From Trifolium pratense (lineage: Eukaryota; Streptophyta; Magnoliopsida; Fabales; Fabaceae): a stretch of 64,000 nucleotides of DNA. Below are positions 1 to 11,449 of the stretch, piece after piece. The notes below the pieces were generated by a model. The model was not told the origin of the DNA, ran no database searches, and saw only the letters and a program-made list of their open reading frames with translations. Position numbers and translations under genes: made by a program. The stretch's first letter is position 1, and every line of letters begins with the position of its first letter. The DNA lies in assembly GCF_020283565.1 (NCBI RefSeq), contig NC_060064.1, positions 13,226,337 to 13,290,336 of the forward strand. Direction: 5' to 3'.

Positions 1-401
1 CCTTGCCCCAGCCCTCCATCAAACAAGTTAATGGAATAAAGAAATGGAGAATAATAGTCAAATACACCTTTTTCTATAAAAAAAATGGGCACTTACGATT
101 TGAAAGCTATTCCCCCAGTCTCTGGTTTAAGAGTTGATGGTATGTTGGTTAAGAGCCTGCTGCTCATTGTGAATAGAATAAGCCAAACATTATTTTGTGG
201 ATCATTACTGCCTCTTTTCCCCTTTTCCTTTTTCATACCGTTCCCAGTTACGTTGTTAAGGTGTAATGTGTATTAGGTTGAAAGTTGCTATTGCCTTTTC
301 CTTTCATTAGTAGTAATATTTGGTTATTTAGTTGAATTTGCAAGGCACTTGAGTCATTACTAATCTAATACTTTTGTGCAATAAAACTCATTAATTTGCA
401 G
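1..401 (+). other. CSN2: intron of CSN2 (partial)
   Basis: AT-rich sequence ending in a pyrimidine-rich tract and TTTGCAG, directly before the penultimate CSN2 exon. It is read as the 3' part of a CSN2 intron; the earlier exons lie outside the window. I see no other coding sequence in it. Confidence 0.7.
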
Positions 402-705
402 GAACTTAATGTACCCGAGCATGATGTTGAGCAGCTACTGGTGTCGCTTATTTTGGATAACAGAATTCAAGGACACATTGATCAAGTGAACCGGCTCTTG
501 GAACGCTCTGATAGGTCAGTTATATATTTTATTTCCTTTCAACTGGACTTGGACTACAAATTATTGTGTATTTGAAACCTGGCATTTTATTAACGTTACA
601 AAAATATTGTTCAGGTCGAAAGGAATGAAGAAGTATACAGCTGTGGATAAATGGAACACACAACTTAAATCTCTTTATCAAACTATCAACAACAGAGTTG
701 GTTAA
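402..705 (+). CDS. CSN2: COP9 signalosome complex subunit 2, last two exons
   Basis: CSN2 (FUS12) is a PCI-domain scaffold subunit of the COP9 signalosome, the nuclear complex that removes NEDD8/RUB1 from cullins. Two exons are visible: 402-514, which starts after TTTGCAG and ends before GTCAGT, and 615-705, which starts after TTCAG and ends with TAA. Joined, they encode a C-terminus opening with [13 protein letters not shown] and closing with [13 protein letters not shown], the highly conserved winged-helix and C-terminal tail end of CSN2 proteins. Phase is preserved across the 100-bp intron (AG + G = Arg). The rest of the gene is upstream of the window. No lesions are visible in this part. 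The 3' UTR follows, with no clear single polyadenylation signal. Confidence 0.93.
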
Positions 706-1617
706 ACCATAGTGCCCGGTGTATGGATTATCTGTTTTGTTGCCCTGGCTTGCAGTTTTGTCATGTGAATTAATATAACCTAGGCTGTATGGAGTTAGGG
801 GTATATTACTCTCTGATGGAACCAAAGTGAAACTGAACTTGTGATTCTTGTTTTACTTTATGAAAATATAATTGTTTGAAATTGATGATTGTGATCATAA
901 TTTATCATTTATTCCTTCTTTCTGTTATTCTTTTCTCTTATTAGAGATTCATAATTACCGGCCTAGGCGGATCGATTCGATCTTCAGATTTAGGGGTCTG
1001 GATACTATTTTCTCATGTCTCTATTGTTTTAGAGGTCCTTGTAAATATGAGAAATTATTCATATCCAATTCAGGTTGTTCAATTAGTATATTCTCTTTAT
1101 TTAGGGTTTTAGCTGTGATGGGCATTGGGCACTCACCTCACGTACCATAAAAAACCGCCTAGTCTCAAAAGTAGCAGCACTATTTATAGTGGACCTTAAT
1201 AGCACCTGACTGGTTACCCGAGCAAGCACTGCCACAAGATACTGTTGCATGTGAGGGCACTTGACCTCATACACAACCCAACAAACCTGGTCGCAAAATT
1301 GATTGCAGCCACCAGGTGAGTCTTTGCTTGTTTGTCGGCTCCTCCAATTCCTGTTATGGCATCACTGGCTTATTTTTTGTTCTAATTGTTAGATGATAAT
1401 AACCCTTTTCTGCTGTCTAAATTTTCATTTCCTGAAATATCTTACAATAATACTCTACAATGTTACCCCTGTCTAGGGTTCCAATACACTTGCGGTTGGT
1501 ATTGGTCAAATTATATTCTCCGTTCTTGTCTTTATTTTCAGTCTGTGGGTATCGTCTCCCTGTTTTTTATAAGCCAACTTACTCATACTCTAGATCACTC
1601 CATAATATTTACTAGTA
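706..1617. other. CSN2 3' UTR and intergenic, no gene seen
   Basis: The first 100-150 bases are presumably CSN2 3' UTR. The remainder, including a less AT-rich block near 1150-1330, shows no recognisable coding sequence or repeat on either strand. Short ORFs here have no family resemblance and are not called. Confidence 0.5.
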
Positions 1618-1664
1618 ATTGTTGCATTCTCATATATTTTTTTTTGATAGGAAACAAACTTTCA

Positions 1665-4600
1665 TTAGAAAAAGGCTGGAAAACAGCCAAACACAATACA
1701 ATTAGTAGCAGAATTTTCTGCATAATTTGACATAACAGAAGCCTTGGGAGCTGCCCCTACCCAAGTTCTATTTCCCACTAATCTAGCCAAAGAAGCTAAG
1801 TTATGAGCATCAATATTTTGATCTCTTCTAACAAACAAGACACTAACATTAGGCAAACTAGACAACAATTCCCTACAATCTTGAGCTACCATCTCAATGG
1901 CATCAATCTTCACCTTCTTAGCTATGCAGTTAACCACATTTTCTGCATTAGAAAAAATACAAACAGAGTGCAAACCTTGCTCTCGGACAAACTGGATTGC
2001 CCAGCGAACACCCAACGCTTCAGCCATAATTGGATCCACTGCAATGTTATCACACTTGCATGCACTGAAAGTTGTAATTCTGTCATGATTTTTAAGCACA
2101 AGTCCCCAAACAGTTGGGTCATTCAAATTGCAGCCAGCATAAAAAAAAACAGAAAAGGATGGTCTTGAGACCGGTGGCGTGACGGCGATCAAAGGAAGAG
2201 AAACTCGGCCTCTCCTAGGAGGGTTTGCATCATTAAATTCCTGGACAAAGGACATAGCTTCATCAACCAAACAAACTGGTTCCAACTTGTCTCCTCTAAA
2301 AACAACATTGTTTCTAGCAGCCCAAAATTTCCAAAGGATGGTACAAAACAGTTGAGTGCCTAAAGTATCATGACATGTAAGCCAACTCAAAATCCAGTCA
2401 AATAAATCAACTTGTAAAGGCATATGAGACCCAAGGTGGGAAGCAAAAAGAGTAAGTTTCATTAAATCACAATGAAGAAATAAGTGATTGGTGGTTTCCA
2501 CCTCATGATGACACAGAGACACTGCAGATCAAGAGAGATACCTTTTTTATGCAAATTCGCTCGGGTGGGCAGAATGTTTTTGGTGAGCCTCCACATGAAG
2601 TTTTTGACCTTGTTAGGAACCGGGGCTTTCCATATTTCCTTCCAAACCTTGTTCTTTCTAGTAACTGAAGGTCCAGGAAGGGACCTCTCCTTCTCATCAC
2701 AAATAACATGGTAAGCTGAACGCACAGAATAAGCACCATCCTTTTCCCAATTCCAAACTAAAGTGTCAGACGGTAGGCGCAGAGAAAGAGGAATGCTAAT
2801 AATCTGCTTTGCAGTACCTGAGTCAAAACAAGAATAAATCACGTCCCGCTTCCATTGTTTGGTATCCACGTCAATCAAATCCTTTACAAGAGCATCATCA
2901 GATAAAGGACAATTGTTGTTCCTAGAAGAGATTATCTTCATGTCTGGCATCCAAATGTCCTTCCAAATTCTCACTTTCCGGCCGTCACCTATTCTCCAAA
3001 GACCACCCTTCTCAACAAGGGTTCGGGCGCTCAGAATACTTCGCCAAGCATAACTAGGTTGATAGCCTTCATTAGCACACATGAAATCACTTTTCAGGTA
3101 GTATCTACTTTTGAAAATTTTCTCAAGTAAAGATGATCCTCCGGTAGCTAGTCTCCAACAGTGTTTCCCAAGCAAGGCTTTGTTGAACTCTTCTATACCT
3201 CTAAACCCCATGCCACCATCATTTTTAGCTCTAGAGAGTCTCTCCCAACTCATCCAATGAATCTTTCTTTTTTCCTCATTCGACCCCCACCAAAATTTGG
3301 CCAACATAGAATTAATATCCTTGCAACATCCCACCGGCATTTTATAACAACTAAGAATGTAGTTAGAAATTGCTTGTGCCACAGCTTTGATTAGTGTCTC
3401 TTTACCTGCTCTAGATAAGAATCTCTCTTTCCACCCTTTAACTTTCTTCCACACACGATCCATGACAACGGAAAAGACAACCTTTTTTGACCTCCCAAAA
3501 GGAATAGGGAAGCCAAGGTATCTAGACTGAGCCTCCACCGCCTTAGCTCCCATCATGTTGCAGATCATATTTTTATCTTCATTTTGCACATTTCGGCTAA
3601 AGGAGGCCTCAGACTTGTCAAGGTTCACAACTTGACCAGAAGCTTGTTGATATACTTGTAGGATGGAGAGAATCTTCGTTGCTTCATGACTGTTAGCTCT
3701 AGTGAAAAGTAAGCTATCATCAGCAAGAAAAGATGTGACAATTGCGGCGCTGACCTCGCCACTTTGATACCATGGATTTCCTTTTCTCTTGCTGCTTTGT
3801 GAAATAAACCAGAAAGAACATCAGCACACAAAATAAACAAATATGGTGAGAGTGGGTCTCCTTGACGCAAACCCCGCTCAGGCTGAAAAGAGGGGCTGGG
3901 TTGACCATTTATAAGAATTTGATAAGACACTGAGGAAATACATCTCATAATCAACTCAACTACTCTGACCGGGTACCCCATGGATGCTAGGACATGCTGC
4001 ACAAAGGGCCATTCTATACGATCATAAGCCTTAGACATATCAAGTTTTAGGGCCATAACTCCTTTCTTCCCTTTCCTCTTCTTTTTCAACCAATGAAAGC
4101 ATTCCATGGCTATTAGAGCATTATCCGTGATCAACCTTCCTTGGACAAAAGCGCTTTGTTCTATATCAATCACATCCGGGAGGGTAAGCTTGAGTCTATT
4201 GGCAATAGTTTTGGTAACAATCTTCATAACCACATTACACAAACTTATCGGACGAAAGTCTTTCGGAGATGTCAGGTTTTTGCCCTTTGGGATGAGAACC
4301 AAGAAAGTTTTGTTAATGTCACGGGGGTCCCCATTCTGGTTCAAGATACTAAGAGCTAAATTTTGGACTTCTACACCCACAATGTGCCAATACTTTTGGT
4401 AAAATAAAGCCGGAAGGCCATCAGGCCCGGGGGCCTTTAGGGGATGCATCTGATCAATAGCTTCTTTAATTTCTTCCCTTGAAAAATCCGTCTCACACCA
4501 GGCCTTATGCTCTTCAGAAAGTTTCCCTTGAACCACCTCACACGTTGCTTCAATATTAGATGGGTTTGAAGAGGTAAACAAATCTTCGAAATAGTTAATG

Positions 4601-5793
4601 AGGACTCTCTCTACATTTTGATCACCCCTCCACCACACACCATCTTCATCTTTTATTTTCTTCATCTCATTCACTTTCGATCTTTGGCTCGCCTTGTTAT
4701 GAAAAAATTTCGTATTTTGATCACCATCTTTAAGCCAAACCGCTCTGCTCCTTTGTCTCCACATAGTTTCCTGCCGCTTTAAGAGTTCACCATGATGCTT
4801 CTCAAGTGCTTTAAATCTTGTAAGATCCTCTGCTGTTTCAGCCCACAATCTCAGATCCTTCAACTTCCCCTCAACACTTTCAAGCTCTTTTTTAATAGTG
4901 CCCAGATTATGATCTTGAAATTCAGCCCCTAAAGTTTGAATGCCCTCCAACTTCTTAGTGCACGAGGTGTCTCCAATGTGTCAATTCCTTCGTATTAACT
5001 CTTCACATTGTCTCTCCTTTGTCCAGCTCTCCTCAAATTTAAAGAGTCTTTGTCTCCTTCTTTTGTTCCAAACAGTAGGTAGTTCCAAACAAATAAGCAC
5101 AGCAGCATGATCAGAGCCAAATCTAGGGAGATGACATACCTTAATGGGTGAGAAACGGTTGATGAAGCCTTCATTTCCCAATGCCCTGTCCAGCCTAGAC
5201 TGAATATTTTCATCCTCCTCTCTACCATTTGTCCACGTGAAGGGATATCCTTCAAACCCCAGATCGTTTAGATGACATTCAGCAACAGTGTGTCTTCCTA
5301 GTGCAAGCTGACCTTGGCTCCGGATGTTACCTCCTTGTTTTTCTTGAGAGTCCAAAATATCATTTAGATCGCCACAACATAACCAATTACCCGCTACTTG
5401 GCTGGCCAAAGAACTAATGAGCTGCCATGTTTTCTTCTTATTATGTTCTTCCGGAAAACCATAGATGCCGGTTAAGCTCCAAGCCTCCCCCGTTTCCTCG
5501 TCATCACAAAAACCATGAATGTGGTTTAGAGAATATGAGTTTATTGTGATACTCAAATGCTCCATCCACATGAGAGATATTCCACCTGCCCTATCACGAC
5601 CAGAGCCTCTACAATCAACTGATAAACAATTCTTGAAGCCCAATTTATTTCTAATATTATCCACTTCAAAAGCTTTCAACCTTGTCTCCATGAGGAAGAC
5701 AATTTGGGGATTTTCAATACGGGTGAGCCTTAACAAGGCTCGAACTGCCTGAGGATTCCCCAACCCCCGACAGTTCCAACTTAGGATTTTCAT
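1665..5793 (-). pseudogene. LINE ORF2: endonuclease, reverse transcriptase, RNase H (broken)
   Basis: The reading begins at 5793 with MKILSWNCRGLGNPQ, the apurinic-endonuclease-like N-terminus, including LMETRL and the later GSDHAA motif. A TGA at 4981-4983 sits where the frame simply continues (probably a former TGG). The reverse transcriptase follows to about 3720, with PGPDGLPALFYQ and LRQGDPLSPYLF. A frameshift near 3720-3740 falls in the catalytic box: the neighbouring frame reads FLADDSLLF. The thumb and zf-RVT regions run from about 3735 to 2520, a one-base shift occurs near 2518-2522, and the zinc-binding tail and RNase H domain end at 1665. The RNase H motif usually SDA reads FSNA here, and the AHNLA motif is kept. 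Confidence 0.92.
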
Positions 5794-6914
5794 GGTTCCT
5801 GGCGGTGTTGGTCCTCCAACACCACCAATCTAGATGATACAGTGTAGTCTTCCACCTCCACATCTCCTTTCTTCTTTTTTTCCCTCCTTAACATATCTGC
5901 TAGAGTGTCTTCTGTCGCCCTTGCCTCCACCAGAGATCTCTTTCCACCCTTCTTTTCCGCTAACTTGGCTGGTTGTTTATTCCTAGGCTTGCTTACCTTA
6001 TGTCGCACCCATTTCTTTTTAGCTTTGGATGATTGTTTGTCCTCCACTGAAATGTGCACAATAGAAATAGTCACCGCCCCTAGAGATTCTGCAACGCCTT
6101 TGACATCTTTATGCACACTCCCTACTTTCTCCACCACCCCTTCCATAGCTTCATTATGATTCTTTTCATTGGTTTTCAGTGGGATTTCAGTCCCACTTGT
6201 AGCATTTTGTTGATCCACTTCCTCCTCATTAGCCTTTGCAGTACCTGAGCTTTGACCTTTGCTATTACTAGTTGATGTGAAAAGGCTCTTGCTGCATGTG
6301 CCAGAGCTAGTCTCCTTCTTTACTTCATAGAAAACTTTCGGAAGAGGTGAGGCCCGCAGCCACGGCCCAAAAGCTTGGTCTTTTTTCTCCAGTTCACTAT
6401 AGGCATCTGTGTCGTGGTCATCTACTTCTTCACAATCACGCATCTGGTGACCTATTCTTCCGCAGGCAAAACAGAAATTGGGTAGTCGTTCATACTTGTA
6501 ATCCACCCATATATCTTTTCCTTGGAAGCTGAGTTTTGATCCCCGCTTGAGTGGTTTTCGCAAATCCATGGATACCCGGATTCTTAGAAATTTTCCCATC
6601 CTATTGCAGTCCTTCATGTCCATCTCTTCAAAAGTTCCCAAGATGTTGCCTAGCTTTTTGGCCATTCCTTCAGATCGTAGCTTCAATGGAAGGTCATAGA
6701 CCCTTACCCAAAAGGAAACACGATCCATTTCAAGTTCTGAGGGTTGTTCATTACCGGAAATACGATTCAGGATGAGCAAATTCCTGTCAAAACTCCACGG
6801 CCCAGTTTTCCACACCAGCTCCGCCTCCTTCTTCGTAGCAAACTTAAACAGAAAGAGGTTCTTGTTGAGGTCTTGAATGTCCACCGGATTCCTACAACGC
6901 CATGCTTGAGTCAT
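5790..6914 (-). CDS. LINE ORF1 protein (DUF4283 plus CCHC-like zinc knuckle)
   Basis: A 374-residue open frame. The N-terminal half resembles the DUF4283 domain of plant LINE/gag-like proteins (ending near VSFWVRVYDLPL). About residues 140-160 hold a zinc knuckle, FCFACGRIGHQMRDCE, with the CX2CX4HX4C spacing. A low-complexity basic C-terminal region follows. ORF1 proteins of L1-type elements bind element RNA in the ribonucleoprotein. The frame starts close to the element's 5' end and its TGA overlaps the ORF2 start codon in an ATGA arrangement (5790-5793). The first ATG of the open frame is used; upstream coding in the 5' part of the element cannot be excluded. No internal stops are seen, unlike ORF2. 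Confidence 0.88.
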   Translation of the reverse strand: MTQAWRCRNPVDIQDLNKNLFLFKFATKKEAELVWKTGPWSFDRNLLILNRISGNEQPSELEMDRVSFWVRVYDLPLKLRSEGMAKKLGNILGTFEEMDMKDCNRMGKFLRIRVSMDLRKPLKRGSKLSFQGKDIWVDYKYERLPNFCFACGRIGHQMRDCEEVDDHDTDAYSELEKKDQAFGPWLRASPLPKVFYEVKKETSSGTCSKSLFTSTSNSKGQSSGTAKANEEEVDQQNATSGTEIPLKTNEKNHNEAMEGVVEKVGSVHKDVKGVAESLGAVTISIVHISVEDKQSSKAKKKWVRHKVSKPRNKQPAKLAEKKGGKRSLVEARATEDTLADMLRREKKKKGDVEVEDYTVSSRLVVLEDQHRQEP

Positions 6915-7323
6915 CGTTTGCTTGAAGGCTCGAATGTTGTAAGGGTTCTCGGTCCAGATCTTACCGACGAGAGTCGGCTGAAACTCTCATCATCGTTACA
7001 CATCTCATCAGCTTCCACCAGAATAGCTTCGTCCTCATCTACTGGTCTTTTTGAACTACTTCATTCCATGATTTCTGTTCAAACAGATTCGAGCTACAGT
7101 ACCTCTCTAGAGAGAAAAAAACACCGAAACACCAAAAGAAATTGGGGAAAATATCTAGTAGTGACACTAGAGAGTAAACCAAAACATGATGGGGTAGATC
7201 CAGATCTGACTGGTATGGATCCAGGAGGGCCTGGGATGAGCCACCACGTAACCTAGCAGAGCCTTGGTTGGGGGAAATTAAAATTACATGAAGTGAGGTT
7301 TTCAATATTGTTACATTCTCATA

Positions 7324-7524
7324 GCTTTACCTCTTCCAGCCTTAATTTTGAGAAGCCAAGATACACGCACTCTAAATTGTTGCCTAACCTTTGTCAAATC
7401 ATCGGAGTTGGATCTAAATTCTAAACCACAAGGTTTCTACTATCTTAAAGCAACCTCATCCATACTAGGCAAGTATATTTCGTTTCTTGAATAGGTAGGT
7501 AACCTGAATTAAGCTAAATATAGC
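7324..7524. other. short spacer, no gene seen
   Basis: Spacer between the LINE target-site duplication and the first detectable homology of duplication unit A. No coding or RNA feature recognised. Confidence 0.4.
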
Positions 7525-7734
7525 TTTTCACATTTATGGAAATTAACATATAATAATATTACAATCCAATAACATTTGTTTTTGTGCAACACATTCAATT
7601 TAATTACAGATACAAGTGAATAAAAACGAGCACACCTCTAGCTAAAAGACACCAACTCCTAAACTACATAAACATACAACTCTTGATATGTAACATGTAT
7701 ATATATGTATATATGGCTTACAAGTTGCAATCCT

Positions 7735-8351
7735 TCAGCAGCAACAGAGAAAACGGAAGAACTTCTTGAGTAGCCAAATCACAAAGCGGCAGAATAATAT
7801 GAGAACCAGCAAAACAATCAAGGTTCCCCAAAAATATCCATAATAAAGTACGATGTGATATAAAGTTCCATCAAGTGGGTCCAGTATCATCCAAATAGAA
7901 ATCACATAGGCACCAACTGTGCAAAATACTGAGACACAAGTTACAATTATAAGCAACCACATAAAAAACTTGTTACGAAGAGGAAATCCACATATTAGTA
8001 ACACAATTATTGTTTGAGAAGCAGAGAAAGATATTGTACATAAAAGTATAAAAAGTTCATATTTAAACTTATGGTTGCTATCATTATCACCAAAGGCTAA
8101 AACTGAAGTACCAGCTTAGCTTTACATATTTTATTAGGAGCACAACCATCTTCAGGTTTTGTGTTTGATTGCCAAACACCCCCTGGTGGATTAATTGCAA
8201 TTTGGAAAGTTAAGGATCCAATTACTGTGGCTACCACCATTAGAGAACCTCTCATTTGTTCCAAATAATTTCCTTGATTCTTTTCATACCTATTAGCAGC
8301 CCATGATCCTGGTAATAGTTGTCCACCATTCTGAACCACAACACCCTCCAT
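7735..8351 (-). pseudogene. PGG-domain membrane protein, copy A (5-bp frameshift)
   Basis: Orthologous to the intact copy at 20456-21076. It starts MEGVVVQNG, keeps the INPPGGVWQSNT core of the PGG domain and the later membrane segments, and ends RFLCCC. At 8113-8123 the sequence AGCTTAGCTTT holds a 5-bp tandem duplication (AAGCT twice on the coding strand) that copy B lacks. The frame leaves the PGG protein after ICKAK and stops about 30 bases later. Downstream the original frame is open again from about 8100 to 7735, so this is the only disabling lesion seen. PGG domains are normally found at the C-terminus of plant ankyrin-repeat membrane proteins; this locus has no ankyrin repeats. Confidence 0.9.
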
Positions 8352-8507
8352 TGTTTTTGTGCTTAGGTAGTTGTTTTCTTCTAAGTTGGTGATGATTGAT
8401 GAATGATTATGTATAGGAATTATGTGGTCAAATAGTTATAGGAATAGCAAAAATAATGCATTTTCAGAGCACCTTCTCCTAAGTTGAACATTGGCTTGGG
8501 TCAACAT

Positions 8508-9094
8508 TGTAGGATATTTTATATCTTAATTTATTTTAAACATTATTTTATATTATTATATATGTTAATTATTATTAAATTTCTTTTGACCAAGTAATGT
8601 ATATTACTAAATGCATAGTGATGGTGCAAGTTTTCTTTTATTTTTCATATTGTAACGTTTTATGCTAATCATAATCCTAATAACTAGGCTTTATGGTAAT
8701 AATTTTTCAAGAGTATCCAAGGACTTTGTGGTTATAAGAAAGGTACCATGAAGAAGAAGCAAAAGATATATAACAAATTATATTACTAAAATAATAATAC
8801 TAAGTTCCCATGAGCATCCAAAAGGAGTTCGTTGAGGCCTTGCTAATTCACGTGCAGTGCTAGCAAGATGTGACTGTTGTATCCTGGAGGGTATTAGCTA
8901 TGAGGCCAACTGCACCGGTAACTTACCTGTGGCGGCGAAATACTCTTAAGCCCAGTGCATTTGCACGCCTCAGTCAAAATCGATAAGCTTTTCTTCTTCT
9001 CTAATTTATTTTATTATTAGTCATATTTATTTGTTCTAATATTTCTTTGATTTATTATTATTGAAATAATTCTATGTCTAATATTTTTCCAACA
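8508..9094 (+). repeat. 5' LTR (587 bp)
   Basis: TG...CA-bounded terminal repeat of the 8508-12036 element, apparently identical to the 3' copy. Confidence 0.93.
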
Positions 9095-10469
9095 ATCTTA
9101 AGAGTAGTTCGTTTTGAATTGGCATAGAATTATTATTATAAAGTATATTTGTTACTAATTCTATTTTGTGATTTGTTTATACTGGTGTTAATGCAATGAT
9201 TGGCGTGACATGTTGTGGGCAATATACCTGGAGCTTGGTGAACTTTTTCTATAGGAAAATGGTGAATAAGTTTCTGAAAGTTGTACCTACTTATATATTT
9301 TATCCATGTTCTATCTATTCTACCTTATTTAATTTTCTTTGTTCAAGGATGATTTATTTGTGTTACCATGTCTTGATGTTTGAGTGCTATTAATATTTCC
9401 ACCGAAAAGCATTTCATGTCATGTCTTTGCTTAAGAGAATGTTATGGATGCAAGCATCAGTATAATTGAAAAGTGATACAATTTATTGATATGTGCACAC
9501 ACTTGTGGTTTTGAATATCGCTGTCGTCTTTCAATAAAATAGAGAGCTATGGTTTTGTTAAACATGGTTTGTTAATTTTAAAAGCTGTGTAGCTATAGAT
9601 TGATGTGTGTTCATCCTTGTTGATTGCATATTATAATATGGTGATAAATTTTTCATTGGTATTCTTTACCGGTTTTAATATTATTTACTTTCGATAGTTT
9701 AATTAATTTAATTGTGCAAAATTGATAATAAATTTACGGTTGAAATTTTATTGAGTAGAAATTAAATTGATGTTCACTTGAATTTGTGTAAAATATATTT
9801 TAATGTCGAGGCATATTCATATTGCAGAATTTAAGTTAATGTGTATATATCAAAAGCATTGTTTGATAAATTTTTATTTTATCGTGAAAGATTATTTTGC
9901 TTATTTATTATGTGAAAATTGATATATGACTTTTATAACTGAAAAAGTGAAATTTTGTGGGTATAAAATTTATTGATATGTGTATTTCAATTTGTGTAAA
10001 ATGGTTTTTGATGTGGGGGTTTATGCCATATTGTCAAAATTTATTTTGTACTTATAATTGAGAAGTTTAATGGATAAGTTTTTCTAGTGTATGTTCGAGT
10101 CAATATAAATTGATGTAAAGTTTATATATCTTTATGGTACTTGGTAGTTCACTATTTATATTGTTCGCTAATTGTTATTCAAGTGATGCAGTAGTATTTG
10201 TTGCCACCGGAGATGTAAATTTGTATAGGTGTTGGAACTTGAAAGCAAATTGAGGAGATATTTTACTGAGAAATTTCATGACCTGAATATGTGATAGAAA
10301 AGATGTCGTTTAAAAAATATTCTAAGTAGACTTGAATATGATTGTGACTCATGAAATATTTTAGAAATACCATAAACTATAATATGGTATATTGTGGATT
10401 ATCCATTGTATTAAAATAATACAATGATGTTTAGTGAAATTTGTTTATATGAAAAATATTTGTGTGAAT

Positions 10470-10680
10470 TAATTTCTCCAATGTGGGGGTTTGTCGCTTG
10501 GAATTCTTTCAAGTAGACTTGGATAAATAATTCGCTTGGAAAATTAATTCTACCAAATGTGGGGGTGTTGTCACTTGGAAATTCTCAAGTAGACTGGTAC
10601 AAATAAATCTAAATATAGATTGAATTTCTCCTTTTGTGAGAATATTGTTGCTTAGAATTTATCTAAGTAAACCTATGATA
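10470..10680 (+). repeat. three degenerate repeats each with a small hairpin, inside the LTR element
   Basis: A 70-90 bp unit recurs three times. Each has an ATTTCTCC/GTGGGGGT-like lead (weaker in the third) followed by a hairpin: CTTGGAATTCTTTCAAG (10497-10513), CTTGGAAATTCTCAAG (10574-10589) and CTTAGAATTTATCTAAG (10651-10667), then TAGAC or TAAAC. The third copy changes both sides of the stem (G to A, C to T), so pairing is kept. Confidence 0.7.
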
Positions 10681-11449
10681 ATATATCATGAATGTATATT
10701 CGGAAATAAATGAGATACTAACTAAGAGACGTCTTAGTCAATGTATAATTTTGTGAAACAGCTGTTGAATTACTAAATAAAGGATCCTGTGATAATCCCA
10801 CTGAGCAAGAAACTAGTGGATGATATATACATCGAGGGGGGATGGATTTATGTCCACTACAAAAATTGAAAGTGATGGTAACCCAACATAGATTGTGAAA
10901 ATTCGCAAGGTTATGTTCATATGGGTAAGAACAAGTCACTTGTCAATTTGAGAAGGCACTATCCAATTTCTATTTGAGTTCATCCCTATGGTGTAGTATG
11001 GTGTAGGATAGTGTATACTACAGCGTTGGAGGTTGAGTTTATTCTCTTAATGAATCTATAGCTCATGAATGAGTGGTGTGCTTGACTGTGGTGTACACTT
11101 GATAGATTCACCTATATGAGTGTTGAGGTGGGGCCGCCTTTATGAAAGCTTGGGCAGACTTTCTAGAGCCACTCATGAAATCCAGGTATAGGTGCAAGGC
11201 CAAAATGCACCAAACCGCGTTGAACAACTTTGGACGAAAGATCAATGTGAGTGATGAAGTCACTGTTTCACATACGGAATGAGGTTCATAGAGGTTATAA
11301 TCTCACCGACATTCTAGTGGATCAAATTTCATTTGCTCTATGTGCTAGTTCATAGTCCAAAAGACACTAGTGCTTATGCGTTGATTTTTCACGCTCTTGG
11401 GAACACCTAAAACTTAAAATCTAAAACTTTAAAATAAATTGTGGGGGAT

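Larger units (their letters stand above)
1618..7323 (-). mobile_element. full-length L1-type LINE retrotransposon with target-site duplication
   Basis: A near-complete plant L1-clade LINE lies on the minus strand. Its 3' end is a short poly(A), seen as nine T at 1637-1645. ORF1 (nucleic-acid-binding) is followed by ORF2 (endonuclease, reverse transcriptase, RNase H). The element is bounded by a 17-bp direct repeat, ATTGTTGCATTCTCATA at 1618-1634 and ATTGTTACATTCTCATA at 7307-7323, which differ at one base and mark target-primed insertion. The element itself is therefore about 5.67 kb. ORF2 carries one nonsense codon and two frameshifts, so this copy is dead, but the nearly intact target-site duplication suggests a moderate age. 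Confidence 0.93.

Noticed and set aside
85..276. 63-codon plus-strand ORF before CSN2
   Set aside because: It lies in the CSN2 intron, with no family resemblance and AT-rich chance wording.
1386..1730. 114-codon ORF across the LINE 3' boundary
   Set aside because: It runs across the target duplication and poly(T) into LINE antisense, so it cannot be one gene.
1803..2168. 121-codon plus-strand ORF
   Set aside because: Antisense shadow of the LINE RNase H region.
6744..7256. 170-codon plus-strand ORF
   Set aside because: Antisense to LINE ORF1 and the 5' leader; no known domain.
8860..8970. GC-richer block in the LTR, considered as an embedded 5S rRNA (Cassandra-type) segment
   Set aside because: The sequence does not match 5S rRNA boxes (no AGTTAAGCGTGCTTGGGC-type core).
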